Source: Spirosoma agri (GTDB lineage: Bacteria > Bacteroidota > Bacteroidia > Cytophagales > Spirosomataceae). From it: a stretch of DNA of 64,000 bases. The notes beneath the pieces were generated by a model. The model was given only the letters and a program-made list of their open reading frames with translations. It did no database searches and was not told where the DNA came from. How positions within the stretch are numbered: position 1 is the stretch's first letter; every line of letters begins with the position of its first letter. Of the stretch, positions 25,579 to 36,448 are shown piece after piece. A program made the translations under genes and the position numbers. The stretch covers positions 2,170,001 through 2,234,000 of the forward strand of contig NZ_JAAGNZ010000001.1 of NCBI RefSeq assembly GCF_010747415.1. Reading direction: 5' to 3'.

Positions 25579-26256
25579 TCAGGCAATAGACGGTTGCTGG
25601 CAGTCTTTCAATTGTTGAATGGCCTTCATGGGATCACTCGCGCCAAAAACCGAACTACCCGCCACCAGTATATCGGCACCGGCACCGACCAACGCAGACG
25701 CATTCGTAAGGCCGACACCACCGTCGATCTCGATCAGAGCCGATGAACGGCTGGCAACCAGCAGCTGTTTCAATTTAGCCACTTTCTGAAGGGTATGCGG
25801 TATGAACGACTGACCACCGAACCCTGGGTTGACGGACATGATCAGCACGACATCGATTTGCTCCAGCACGTCCTCCAAGCCGTCAACGGGCGTATGTGGG
25901 TTCAGGGCTACGCCCGCCCGACATCCCATTTCCCGTATACGGGTCAGCGTCCGATGCAGGTGTGTGCAGGCTTCGTAATGAACATGAATGACTGATGCAC
26001 CCCCATCGGCGAAAGCGTCGATATACCGATCGGGCTGGGCAATCATCAGGTGAACGTCCACCGGTTTCTGGCAGTACTTACGAACGACTTCCAGAATCGG
26101 AAAGCCGAAGGAGATATTCGGTACAAATTCGCCGTCCATCACATCGAAATGCAAATAATCGGCTTCGCTACGGTTTATTAAATCCAGATCCCGTTGCAGG
26201 TTGGCAAAGTCGGCTGCCAAGAGCGAAGGCGCAATGAAAGGCTGAGTCATAGTCAT
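25579..26256 (-). CDS. rpe: ribulose-phosphate 3-epimerase
   Basis: A 225-residue TIM-barrel enzyme that interconverts ribulose 5-phosphate and xylulose 5-phosphate in the pentose phosphate pathway. Metal and catalytic residues are visible in HFDVMDGEFVPN (His36, Asp38) and VDVHLMI, with MSVNPGFGGQSFI and EIDGGVG later. The start may be Met1 or Met3. Xylulose 5-phosphate is a standard ketol donor for transketolase, so its presence upstream of the split transketolase is notable but may be chance, as several genes intervene. Confidence 0.95.
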   Translation of the reverse strand: MTMTQPFIAPSLLAADFANLQRDLDLINRSEADYLHFDVMDGEFVPNISFGFPILEVVRKYCQKPVDVHLMIAQPDRYIDAFADGGASVIHVHYEACTHLHRTLTRIREMGCRAGVALNPHTPVDGLEDVLEQIDVVLIMSVNPGFGGQSFIPHTLQKVAKLKQLLVASRSSALIEIDGGVGLTNASALVGAGADILVAGSSVFGASDPMKAIQQLKDCQQPSIA

Positions 26257-26495
26257 TCCGGAACAGTCAGAAACCGGTCAAATTGAAAAGAAAGGCTTGT
26301 TTCGTGGTTTTTGTAAAACTGCTCACTTTTTTATCCTGTAAAACTAAGTTTTTTTGCTTGAACGAGGAAACATACCCACTCGTGGACCTCAGTTTATTAA
26401 GGTTATTCGTTGAGCATCGTAATTTGAAACAGTGATTAACTTACGCTGTTTATCCCATTACCTTCGTGGTTTATTAGCTTGATCCATCTCGTTGA

Positions 26496-28550
<2,055 letters not shown>

Positions 28551-28572
28551 ACGGTATTGATAGTGAAATCGT

Positions 28573-28580
28573 TACCTTTG
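28573..28580 (+). promoter_or_regulatory. -7 element TACCTTTG
   Basis: It matches TAnnTTTG and lies 23 bases before the GTG start at 28604, which would leave a very short leader. No -33 element is evident. Confidence 0.4.
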
Positions 28581-28603
28581 TAGCAGGGCAAGCCCACCGA
28601 ACT

Positions 28604-29152
28604 GTGGAAGCGACAACCAATTTTGATGATATTCACCAGATTCTGCGCGAAATAGCGAAAAGTCAGCAGGAAACAGATCGAATAACGCGGCAAAACGCCA
28701 AAATGCTTGGTGATCTGGGTAATAAATTTGGGTCATTCACGGAGGGCATGGCCTTTCCCTCGATGGAGAAAGTGCTTCGGAAACAGTTCGGACTGACAAC
28801 CATCACCACAAATTACAAAACTGAATATGGGCCTGATACGTTGGAAGTAGACGTGCTGGGCATTGCCAATGGACAGATTAATACGGTTGTTTTAGTAGAA
28901 GTAAAGAGCCATCTCAAGGAGCGCGATATTGAACAGCTATTGAAAAATCTGGATCGCTTCCGGCGTTTTCATCCCGAATATGCCGGTAAGAAATTATACG
29001 GTATTCTGGCTAGTGTACAGGGCACTCGGGAAGTCAAACAGAAAGCGATGGATGCCGGCCTGTTCGTTGCGTCTATTCATGATGAGGTATTTGAACTGAA
29101 AACCCCTGCTTACTTTGTTCCGACAAACTTCTCCCTCAATTTGGACCAATAA
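28604..29152 (+). CDS. PD-(D/E)XK nuclease-like protein with coiled coil (DUF3782-like)
   Basis: A 182-residue protein that starts with GTG. The N-terminal 45 residues form a coiled coil (IHQILREIAKSQQETDR). The C-terminal part has a nuclease-like core with Asp83 (TLEVDVLG) and Glu99-Val100-Lys101 (VLVEVKS), the PD-(D/E)XK pattern, followed by an alpha/beta end (GILASVQG, AGLFVASIHD). Related DUF3782 proteins are frequent in cyanobacteria and Bacteroidota, mostly without known function. It lies alone between ligA and dapA, with its own promoter-like element. A role in DNA repair or defence is possible, but unproven. Confidence 0.78.
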   Translation: MEATTNFDDIHQILREIAKSQQETDRITRQNAKMLGDLGNKFGSFTEGMAFPSMEKVLRKQFGLTTITTNYKTEYGPDTLEVDVLGIANGQINTVVLVEVKSHLKERDIEQLLKNLDRFRRFHPEYAGKKLYGILASVQGTREVKQKAMDAGLFVASIHDEVFELKTPAYFVPTNFSLNLDQ

Positions 29153-29178
29153 ACGCAGGACTGCCAGCCAAATTCCCG

Positions 29179-29186
29179 TAACTTTG
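29179..29186 (+). promoter_or_regulatory. -7 element TAACTTTG for dapA
   Basis: It fits the Bacteroidota -7 consensus exactly and sits 25 bases before the dapA ATG. Confidence 0.5.
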
Positions 29187-29211
29187 TGGTAATAAACTCC
29201 TGTATCCGCTA

Positions 29212-30108
29212 ATGGACACTAAACTTCACGGCGTCGGCGTAGCCATTGTAACACCCTTCAACGCTGACCATTCAATTGACTTCGACGGCTTCGGTCGCAT
29301 TATTCGGCACATTTCCGATGGGGGCGTCCGCTACATAGTCCTACAGGGCACAACCGGCGAATCGCCAACGGTGACCAAACAGGAGAAGAAACAGTTGTTG
29401 CAGTATCTCAAGGAAAATAATCCTAAAAATCTGCCAGTCGTATTTGGGGTGGGTGGTAACGTAACGTCCGAGGTGGTAGCGGGGATGCGTGATATTGATT
29501 TCGAGGGTGTCGATGCGATTCTGTCAGTTTGTCCGTATTACAATAAGCCGGGGAAACGGGGTGTGATCGAACACTTCACGCGTATTGCCGATGCCAGCCC
29601 AGTACCTGTTATTCTGTACAATATTCCATTCCGGACCGGAATTAATATGACGGCAGAAACGATTTGCGAGCTCGCTCAGCACCCTAACATCATTGGCGTC
29701 AAAGAAGCTTCGTGCATCATCGAACAGTGCATGGAGATTGCCCGCGACAAACCCGACGATTTCCTTTTGATCTCCGGCGATGACGTGCAGGCTATCCCCA
29801 TCATCAGCATCGGTGGCGTGGGTGTCATGTCGGTTATTGCCAATGCACTACCGGCCAAATTTACGGGTATGATTGAAGCCGCCTTGCAGGGTAATTTTGC
29901 CTTCGCCCAGAAAGAGCTTGGTCATTTTCTGCGGATTGATCCGCTGTTGTATGAAGAGGGTAATCCGGTTGGCGTAAAAAATATTCTGGAAATCATGGGA
30001 CTGGCTTCGGCGGAAGTACGGTTGCCGCTGATGAAAGCATCCGACGATTTGAGCGAACGCCAGAAAGCGGTTCTTCAGCGAGACAGCTTACTGGAATTGG
30101 TCGCGTAG
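29212..30108 (+). CDS. dapA: 4-hydroxy-tetrahydrodipicolinate synthase
   Basis: A 298-residue TIM-barrel aldolase that condenses pyruvate with aspartate semialdehyde, the first committed step to lysine and diaminopimelate. Catalytic residues are present: Thr47/Thr48 in GTTGESP, Tyr110 in YYNKPG, Tyr136 and Arg141 in YNIPFRTG, and the Schiff-base Lys164 in GVKEAS. Length and spacing are normal. The transcript ends at a long perfect hairpin about 95 bases after the stop. Confidence 0.96.
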   Translation: MDTKLHGVGVAIVTPFNADHSIDFDGFGRIIRHISDGGVRYIVLQGTTGESPTVTKQEKKQLLQYLKENNPKNLPVVFGVGGNVTSEVVAGMRDIDFEGVDAILSVCPYYNKPGKRGVIEHFTRIADASPVPVILYNIPFRTGINMTAETICELAQHPNIIGVKEASCIIEQCMEIARDKPDDFLLISGDDVQAIPIISIGGVGVMSVIANALPAKFTGMIEAALQGNFAFAQKELGHFLRIDPLLYEEGNPVGVKNILEIMGLASAEVRLPLMKASDDLSERQKAVLQRDSLLELVA

Positions 30109-30201
30109 TTTACCGGGTGAACACCAATCGGTTTCTTGTCTGATTGAAGGTGAAGCTTTTCTTTCGAACGTGAACTGACACCATAGACTAGTACCCTATA
30201 C

Positions 30202-30264
30202 CAATAAAGAAGGCCATTGACGAATCTCATCTGTGGAGAGATTCGTCAATGGCCTTCTTTATTG
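30202..30264. terminator. bidirectional terminator with 27-bp perfect stem
   Basis: Arms 30202-30228 and 30238-30264 are perfect reverse complements with a nine-base loop. A/T-rich bases end both arms, so it can work in both directions. It lies between the 3' ends of dapA and the FadL-like gene. Confidence 0.9.
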
Positions 30265-30276
30265 CACCGTTATTTG

Positions 30277-31866
30277 TTAAAAGAATACCCCGAACGAAAG
30301 CATTACGTTGGTATTGCGATTGCTGGTAGCAACGGTTGGCGTATCGGATTCGTTAGGAAGCTGGAACGCGGTAAAACCCGTTTTATACGTTAGGTAAGAA
30401 CCAGATAGATCGGCGAAGAAACGATCATTCCGAACGCCAAGACCCGCCGACAAGAGCAATTTGTCGCGGTCACCACGAGCCACCCGATCCAGATCGATTT
30501 TATACGCGCTCGGTAAATAACCGACGCCAGCACGCAGCCGCAAAAGACCCGCCCGGATTTCAGCACCCGCCCGCAAATTGACTACGTTCTGGTAAGTGGA
30601 CCGAACAACCTGCTTGACATCGTTTTTAAAATCGGTGTTATCCTGCTGAGCGTCGAAGTAGGATGTGCGTACCCGCATACCATTGTACCCGACGTATTCA
30701 GCCGTTGCCGTGATGAACCCGATCTTCCCTTTGCCCAGAAAATACGTAGCACCACCCGACGCCCGCAACGGAGTTTGCAGCGAATAATCGAAGTTATCAT
30801 AAGGCGAGGTAACATTAACTGTGTTTGGACGCCTTAGCGTTATATTCGAGTTTTGCGCGAGATTGACCGCCAGTGTCTGAGCAAATGCTTCGTGCCCACT
30901 GCTGAACGTCGGGGACGTTAAGGTAGCACCAACCTGCAAATCATTGCTAAGTTTGTAGATCAACCCCAAGGTAGCATTGATGCCGTTGCCCGTTACGTCG
31001 AACCGGTTGATCTGACTGTAGTTTGCAAAATCTATACCATTTATCGGAGCTTCAAGGAATGTGTACTCCGACGAGTACCGCAACCGGGTTAGGGCGATCG
31101 ACCCACCGATGTATAATTTGTCATCCAGATTCCCGGCGTAAGAAACGGTCCATTGCGAGTGCGTACCTGAACGATTCAACGTGGCCCGCTGATCTTTCGC
31201 CTTTGATGCATCACTGGCAAGGCGGGTATAAGGCGGTCCTGATCCATTGGTACCGAGGTTTGTCGGGTTGATCAGATAGAGTCCATAAGCACCCGCTTCG
31301 GTGAAGCTAACCGTATTATTTGACGGATCCCAGTCATCACTTAACGCAGCCTCACTGTAATTGCCGGCTGTCGCATTGTTGGCATACACTTGCGCAATAG
31401 ACGAGTTTGGGTTCCGGTTTGTGCCGCGCGCATCGATCTTGTCGTAGAAGTTGGTCGACTGCGAATAGGTTACGCCGAAAGCCGTTCGACGCCAGCGCCG
31501 TTCGTTGCTGGAACTGCCCGCCAGAACTAGCCCTAGCTGCCCGACGTTCAGCTTGCCGCCGTTGCTGCTCGTTTGGGTTCCCAGAAACGTATTTTGATTA
31601 TTGACCAGATTGAACGACGGGCTGATGCTCAATTCGGAGCGGTTATAGAACGCCAGACCAGCCGGGTTGCCGAACAGGTTGCTGGCATCACCACCGAGCG
31701 CCGTCTGATTACCACCCAAACCCCGAAAACGGGCCGTACCACTTTGCGAGAAATCGGAGAAACGGAAGGCATCATCGGCATAGTCGGCAGCCGGCCCCTG
31801 CCCGAAGGCCAGCCCCGCGCAACTCACCAAAAAGGCTGAGAGAAGAAACTTTGTATTCATGTGCAT
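30277..31866 (-). CDS. OmpP1/FadL-like outer membrane transporter
   Basis: A 529-residue outer-membrane beta-barrel of the FadL/OmpP1 (hemin receptor-like) group. A signal peptide (about 1-22, ending AFGQG) is followed by the family start DDAFRFSDFSQSGTARFRGLGG and ALGGDASNLFGNPAGLAF. It ends in alternating strands and a C-terminal aromatic residue (SFGVFF), a sorting signal for the outer membrane. FadL proteins move hydrophobic compounds such as fatty acids across the outer membrane. Met1 and Met3 are both possible starts. It shares a bidirectional terminator with dapA. Confidence 0.88.
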   Translation of the reverse strand: MHMNTKFLLSAFLVSCAGLAFGQGPAADYADDAFRFSDFSQSGTARFRGLGGNQTALGGDASNLFGNPAGLAFYNRSELSISPSFNLVNNQNTFLGTQTSSNGGKLNVGQLGLVLAGSSSNERRWRRTAFGVTYSQSTNFYDKIDARGTNRNPNSSIAQVYANNATAGNYSEAALSDDWDPSNNTVSFTEAGAYGLYLINPTNLGTNGSGPPYTRLASDASKAKDQRATLNRSGTHSQWTVSYAGNLDDKLYIGGSIALTRLRYSSEYTFLEAPINGIDFANYSQINRFDVTGNGINATLGLIYKLSNDLQVGATLTSPTFSSGHEAFAQTLAVNLAQNSNITLRRPNTVNVTSPYDNFDYSLQTPLRASGGATYFLGKGKIGFITATAEYVGYNGMRVRTSYFDAQQDNTDFKNDVKQVVRSTYQNVVNLRAGAEIRAGLLRLRAGVGYLPSAYKIDLDRVARGDRDKLLLSAGLGVRNDRFFADLSGSYLTYKTGFTAFQLPNESDTPTVATSNRNTNVMLSFGVFF

Positions 31867-31973
31867 ATGCGATTAAACCAGCGAAATCCACTTTTGTTGT
31901 TAGAGTGACGTCCCTGTAAAACGTTTAACCAAATTGATCAAAAAGTAGTGGTTAAAACGTAAACATAACAACG

Positions 31974-32004
31974 AAAAATCCCGCTGATAAGCTATCAGCG
32001 GGAT
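31974..32004 (-). terminator. terminator of the Gly/Tyr-rich lipoprotein gene
   Basis: A 12-bp perfect stem (31978-31989 with 31993-32004) and a three-base loop. On the minus strand it is followed by a T-run at once (TTTTT, 31978-31974). It lies 27 bases after the stop at 32031. Confidence 0.88.
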
Positions 32005-32030
32005 CTAAATTTTTTCGATTTAAGACTAGT

Positions 32031-33341
32031 TTAACGGGGTCCACGACCACCGCCCCCACCACCACGACTGGCACCACCACCGGAGAATCCACCACCGCCA
32101 CCACTAGGCGCACTGAACGTACGGCTTGGGGCACTGTTGTAGCTTGGCTGTGATTGCTGATAGCTTGGTTGCGACTGCTGATAGCTGCCACGGCTTTGAC
32201 TTTGGTAAGAAGGCTGTTGGTAGCTCTGCTGCGACTGCGACTGATAACTACTGCGACCTCCACCCGAATTTGAGCCCGAAGGTGTATAGCTGCCCCGGCT
32301 GTTGGTGCGGGGACGAGCGTAGTAATCGTTACCACTGCTGTAAGCAGGAGCCGTGTTTGTTGCGTTGCCTGCATTGTTGCTGCCTACACGACCATTACCA
32401 CTCGCACTATTGTCGTAGTAATAGCTGCCCCGGCTGTTGTTGCTTGGACGTGCATAATAGTTGCCATTACCTGACGACCGGTTCGACGAACTGGCCGATC
32501 CGCTGCGAGCACCGTTTGGATTGTAGCTCCGTGGCGAATTGTCGAAACCAGACACGTAGTTACCCGACGAGCGGGCTCCACTCCGAACGTACGTCCGGTT
32601 GGTCCGGTATGGATCAGCACCCGTTACAACAACGGCTGGGTACCCCCCGTAATAACCGCCATAGCCACCACCATATCCGTAACCGAATGGCGAGTAGAAG
32701 GAATTGTAGCCACCGTACCCATACGGGCTGTAGAACGGATCACCGAAGCCACCGTATCCGCCATAACCAAACGGCGAATAGAATGGGCTGTAAGCAAATG
32801 AGCCACCGTACCCACCATAGCCAAACGGCGAGTAGAATGGACTACCGAAGCCATAGCCAAATGAGCCTATGCCCATGCCAAGACCCAAACCGCTATAAAA
32901 TCCTGTATTGTTGAATCCCCAGCGATTCCAGCTATATGCTGAGGTCGACGCAGCATTGTAGCCGTTGACGAAACCAGAGTTATAACTATTGCTGCTGTTG
33001 TCAGTCCAACCCGGATCGGGCGATATGCCCCGATTTAGTTTACGGGTACTCAGATCAGCGTAGTATTCGTCGGTGTTGTTGTTCAACCCCTGCTGTTCGT
33101 CGTTATAGTCAGGGTTGGCGTTCCGGAGCGAGCGTTGTTGCTGCCGTTGCTGACGCGAGCTCAGCGGAGCAACCGACGACGCGTCGGATGAGTTGCTGGC
33201 GTATACAGCGGCATTGCCGGAGTTGCCATACAAATCGTCCACTTCACCGGCATTTTGGGCGGTCCGTTGGCTGGTTGAGCAGCTCCAGATCCCCAGTAGC
33301 GCGGCCAGCGACAGGTATCGGTACATTTGTTGCGTTATCAT
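32031..33341 (-). CDS. Gly/Tyr/Ser/Asn-rich low-complexity lipoprotein
   Basis: A 436-residue protein with a lipoprotein signal (IWSCS near residue 21). Residues about 40-150 are polar and Asn/Gln/Ser-rich. Residues about 154-234 hold imperfect repeats of FYSPFGYGGYGG. The C-terminal half contains YARPRTNSRGSY-type repeats, Gln/Ser/Tyr repeats (SYQQSQPSY) and a Gly/Arg tail. This is a disordered, prion-like composition. Several Cytophagales genes of this kind carry the misleading label vitellogenin-like. Its function is unknown; cell-surface adhesion or matrix roles are conceivable. Strong base periodicity reflects the repeats, but no stop interrupts the frame. Confidence 0.82.
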   Translation of the reverse strand: MITQQMYRYLSLAALLGIWSCSTSQRTAQNAGEVDDLYGNSGNAAVYASNSSDASSVAPLSSRQQRQQQRSLRNANPDYNDEQQGLNNNTDEYYADLSTRKLNRGISPDPGWTDNSSNSYNSGFVNGYNAASTSAYSWNRWGFNNTGFYSGLGLGMGIGSFGYGFGSPFYSPFGYGGYGGSFAYSPFYSPFGYGGYGGFGDPFYSPYGYGGYNSFYSPFGYGYGGGYGGYYGGYPAVVVTGADPYRTNRTYVRSGARSSGNYVSGFDNSPRSYNPNGARSGSASSSNRSSGNGNYYARPSNNSRGSYYYDNSASGNGRVGSNNAGNATNTAPAYSSGNDYYARPRTNSRGSYTPSGSNSGGGRSSYQSQSQQSYQQPSYQSQSRGSYQQSQPSYQQSQPSYNSAPSRTFSAPSGGGGGFSGGGASRGGGGGGRGPR

Positions 33342-33441
33342 TTGGCCAGGGAATTAAAAAGTAATAAAGGCTCTTCGGTACATGGTACTAAACCTATAAC
33401 AAAGGATTGACTCGTTTGATTACAAAAATAGAGCAAAAACC

Positions 33442-33449
33442 TATCTTTG
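33442..33449 (+). promoter_or_regulatory. -7 element TATCTTTG upstream of proS
   Basis: It matches TAnnTTTG, with TTTG at 33415-33418 as a possible -33 element, although the 23-base spacing is longer than usual. It would give a leader of about 180 bases before proS. Confidence 0.4.
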
Positions 33450-33634
33450 CAAGTTTTCAATATATTAGATTCCATTTTATTCATCAAGGTTTAATCACGT
33501 TGGAAAAAAAGAGTCAAAATGCAGGCTGATCGGCGTAGTAAAAAGAAACGAATGGTAGCTAAATTTCTCATTCACAGGATTTTTGCTGCTCTCCGCTCAG
33601 TCGTAAATTATCTTCTTTTTTTTCACAGCTCATC

Positions 33635-35107
33635 ATGGCAAAAGCAATTCCGTCCCGTAGTGAAAACTACTCCGAGTGGTATAATGAGTTAGTTAAGAGG
33701 GCCGATCTGGCCGAAAACTCAGCCGTTCGTGGCTGTATGGTTATCAAACCCTATGGTTTTTCGATCTGGGAAAAAATGCAGCGGGCACTGGACGATATGT
33801 TCAAGGAAACGGGCCACTCCAATGCGTATTTTCCGCTCTTTATTCCTAAATCGTTCCTGAGCAAAGAAGCCTCACACGTAGAAGGATTCGCCAAAGAATG
33901 TGCCGTTGTCACCCATTACCGGCTCAAAAACGCGGAAGACGGTTCGGGCGTGATCGTCGATCCGGAAGCCAAACTCGAAGAAGAACTGATCGTACGGCCA
34001 ACCTCCGAAACGGTGATCTGGAGCACGTATAAAAACTGGATTCAGTCGTACCGCGATTTGCCGCTGCTGGTGAACCAGTGGGCTAACGTCGTTCGGTGGG
34101 AAATGCGGACGCGTATTTTTCTGCGTACATCCGAATTTCTGTGGCAGGAAGGGCACACCGCCCACGCTACGTCCGAGGAAGCACAGGCCGAAACGCGCCA
34201 GATGCTCGACGTGTACGCTACGTTTGCCGAAGAGTGGATGGCAATGCCCGTTGTTCGCGGCACTAAAACGGCAAACGAACGTTTCGCCGGCGCTGACGAT
34301 ACGCTGTGTATCGAAGCCATGATGCAGGATGGTAAGGCACTTCAGGCCGGAACGTCGCACTTTTTAGGGCAAAATTTTGCGAAAGCCTTCGAGGTGCAAT
34401 TTCTTAATAAACAGAACCAACTGGATTACGTGTGGGGTACGTCGTGGGGCGTTTCCACGCGGTTGATGGGCGCGCTGATTATGGCGCACTCCGACGATGA
34501 CGGCCTGGTGCTACCGCCGAAACTGGCTCCGATACAGGTCGTTATCGTGCCTATTTATCGGACTGATGAACAGCTTGAACAGCTTTCGGCTAAAATTAAA
34601 CCGCTGGTGCAGGAGTTGCGGAAGGCGGGCGTTTCAGTTAAATACGATGACTCGGATGCGAACAAACCCGGCTGGAAATTTGCGGAATATGAACTTCGGG
34701 GCGTTCCGGTTCGGTTGGCGATGGGTGGTCGTGATCTCGAAAACGGTACCGTTGAAATTGCCCGTCGTGATCTGAAAACCAAAGAGACCGTACCGTTCGA
34801 TGGCCTGACCGAGCGCATCAAAACGTTGCTCGACGACATTCAGCAGACGATCTATAACAAGGCACTTGCGTTCCGTACGGACAACACATTCAAGGTCGAT
34901 ACGTTCGGGCAGTTTCAGGAACAACTCGAAAAAGGGGGATTCCTGCTGGCGCACTGGGACGGGACATCTGAAACCGAAGAAGCGATTAAGGAAGCGACCA
35001 AAGCCACGATTCGCTGTATTCCGTTCGATCAGGAGCCAGAAGAGGGTGTTGATATCTTTTCGGGTAAACCGTCGAAAGGGCGGGTTGTGTTTGCCCGCGC
35101 TTATTAA
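33635..35107 (+). CDS. proS: prolyl-tRNA synthetase, eukaryote/archaea-like type
   Basis: A 490-residue class II synthetase that charges tRNA-Pro in the cytoplasm. It is the shorter type without the bacterial editing insertion. Visible elements include GYSIWEKMQ-like motif 1 ([13 protein letters not shown]), [20 protein letters not shown], motif 2 with [25 protein letters not shown], and motif 3 around [16 protein letters not shown]. An anticodon-binding domain (about 290-400) and a C-terminal zinc-binding-like domain follow. This type is common in Bacteroidota. The gene ends at a strong hairpin terminator. Confidence 0.96.
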   Translation: MAKAIPSRSENYSEWYNELVKRADLAENSAVRGCMVIKPYGFSIWEKMQRALDDMFKETGHSNAYFPLFIPKSFLSKEASHVEGFAKECAVVTHYRLKNAEDGSGVIVDPEAKLEEELIVRPTSETVIWSTYKNWIQSYRDLPLLVNQWANVVRWEMRTRIFLRTSEFLWQEGHTAHATSEEAQAETRQMLDVYATFAEEWMAMPVVRGTKTANERFAGADDTLCIEAMMQDGKALQAGTSHFLGQNFAKAFEVQFLNKQNQLDYVWGTSWGVSTRLMGALIMAHSDDDGLVLPPKLAPIQVVIVPIYRTDEQLEQLSAKIKPLVQELRKAGVSVKYDDSDANKPGWKFAEYELRGVPVRLAMGGRDLENGTVEIARRDLKTKETVPFDGLTERIKTLLDDIQQTIYNKALAFRTDNTFKVDTFGQFQEQLEKGGFLLAHWDGTSETEEAIKEATKATIRCIPFDQEPEEGVDIFSGKPSKGRVVFARAY

Positions 35108-35118
35108 GCAATGAACGT

Positions 35119-35173
35119 CGAAATCATTCCAGCTCCGCCCGGCAACGAAGGGGAGCTGGAATGATTTCGTTTT
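35119..35173 (+). terminator. proS terminator, 18-bp stem
   Basis: Perfect 18-base arms (35119-35136 and 35152-35169) are followed by TTTT on the plus strand, 11 bases after the proS stop. Confidence 0.9.
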
Positions 35174-35273
35174 GACAATCCGTTAACCGTATCGATGCCT
35201 GAAACGATAGGTACAAATACGGTTAGTAGTATTCGCTGAAGGGTAAATCGTTTGTCTTTAATGCGGACTGTGA

Positions 35274-35298
35274 TGATCCGTTGCGTCAACGGATCATG
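35274..35298 (-). terminator. hairpin after the PadR operon
   Basis: A perfect 11-bp stem (ATGATCCGTTG and its complement) with a three-base loop lies 26 bases after the stop of the membrane protein gene. No T-run follows on the minus strand. Confidence 0.5.
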
Positions 35299-35324
35299 CA
35301 ACATGAATAGGAAGTAGTCGTGTT

Positions 35325-35870
35325 TCAGGCGTGATTGGTAAGCGTTTTCCGTATCGGTAATGCCTGTTGCCGTTCGTAGTGCGTATACCAGTTGACAACA
35401 ACGTATGTTACGCCACACAAACCGACCAGCCATACGGCACCCCACGGACTCAGGTAGGACCAGGTCCGGTGACTTAGGCCATCCATGATGGCCATCAGCA
35501 TCATAAACAGACTGATGGTCATGATGAAGGCATTGCGAAGGGTAGACCGATAGGCGCGTCGAAGATCGTAGGCACCGTAGGACTTGTTGCGAAATTCAAA
35601 CACGATATCATCCAGACTGGCCTCACGAAGCTGTTCGTCGGTCATGGCCAGCTCGGTTGAATAGGTGTCGCGCAGGTGCCGGACCGCTTTCAGATTCGCC
35701 TGTTCCAGAACGGTTTTCAATGCGGTATCGAACGGTAAGCCAATCCACATATAGTGTTCTACTTCGCAGGCAAGGTGGTCGATCAATTCGTTGATCAGAA
35801 CGTCGGTAGAACCAGTATGGATCAGGTGATTGTGCAACGTTGCCAGTTGTTGCGGGCTGAGTTTTTCCAT
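35325..35870 (-). CDS. PadR-partner membrane protein with a TonB-like N-terminal motif
   Basis: A 181-residue protein. The N-terminal 75 residues resemble the helical permease-prefix domain that often accompanies PadR regulators (LINELIDHLACEVEHYM, PFDTALKTVL). Residues 93-107 read FRNKSYGAYDLRRAY, very close to the conserved N-terminal motif of Bacteroidota TonB proteins. Two transmembrane helices follow (about 112-132 and 140-160). There is no TonB periplasmic C-terminal domain. It is encoded 42 bases after the PadR gene and is probably its regulated partner. The function is unknown; a membrane-stress or transport-sensing role is a guess. Confidence 0.8.
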   Translation of the reverse strand: MEKLSPQQLATLHNHLIHTGSTDVLINELIDHLACEVEHYMWIGLPFDTALKTVLEQANLKAVRHLRDTYSTELAMTDEQLREASLDDIVFEFRNKSYGAYDLRRAYRSTLRNAFIMTISLFMMLMAIMDGLSHRTWSYLSPWGAVWLVGLCGVTYVVVNWYTHYERQQALPIRKTLTNHA

Positions 35871-35912
35871 GACACTGTCTTCGGTTATTGGTTAAATTGA
35901 TGTAGGCGTTGA

Positions 35913-36281
35913 TCAGTGGCCTGTAGCCAGATTGGGTAACGGAGAAAGCAGGACGCGCATGGCTTCCATAAACCGTTCAAAATCAGATACTTTTTGGGCG
36001 GCTGCCTGGGTGCCCGTTGGTGTGAGGGAATAGTACTTACGAAGGCGGCCCTCCACTTCTTCGGTATCCGTTACCAGAAAGCCTTCCTGTTCCAGTTTAT
36101 GCAATACGGGATAGAGCGCGCCAAACGTCAGCGTTATTTCACCCTTCGTTCGTTCCTTAACGGCCTGCGTAATCTCATAGCCATACATTCTGCCCTGGCC
36201 CGCTGGCAATTGTTCAGCCAGTAACTTCAGGACGATTGTTTTAAGCGTACCCCGAAGAAATTCATTGCCTGTTGCATCCAT
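35913..36281 (-). CDS. PadR family transcriptional regulator
   Basis: A 122-residue winged-helix regulator. The PadR pattern is clear: MYGYEITQAVKERTKGEITLTFGALYPVLHKLEQEGFL, then GRLRKYYSLTPTG, and a short C-terminal helix for dimerisation. PadR proteins repress their own operon and respond to ligands or stress. The downstream membrane protein at 35325-35870 is the likely target, and the candidate operator at 36314-36344 lies just before the start codon. Confidence 0.92.
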   Translation of the reverse strand: MDATGNEFLRGTLKTIVLKLLAEQLPAGQGRMYGYEITQAVKERTKGEITLTFGALYPVLHKLEQEGFLVTDTEEVEGRLRKYYSLTPTGTQAAAQKVSDFERFMEAMRVLLSPLPNLATGH

Positions 36282-36313
36282 AGTACTAACCCGAAAAACG
36301 TGATTTATTTAGC

Positions 36314-36344
36314 TGTAAATATATGTAAGAAACCAATATATACA
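36314..36344. promoter_or_regulatory. candidate PadR operator
   Basis: An A/T-rich imperfect inverted repeat, TGTAAATA and TATATACA, separated by 15 bases, with seven of eight positions symmetrical. It lies 32 bases before the PadR start. PadR sites are usually A/T-rich palindromes in their own promoter. Confidence 0.45.
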
Positions 36345-36448
36345 AGAAATGCCGAAATTAATTCGCGAAACACTACTTGTTCGCTTACGCGTGGCGAACG
36401 AAACGGATTGGGCTACATGTTGCGAGGGTGATACGGAACCATTTACTT

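Noticed and set aside
32126..32914. 262-codon plus frame rich in Cys and His
   Set aside because: It is the antisense shadow of the Gly/Tyr-rich repeat gene; the odd composition comes from the repeats.
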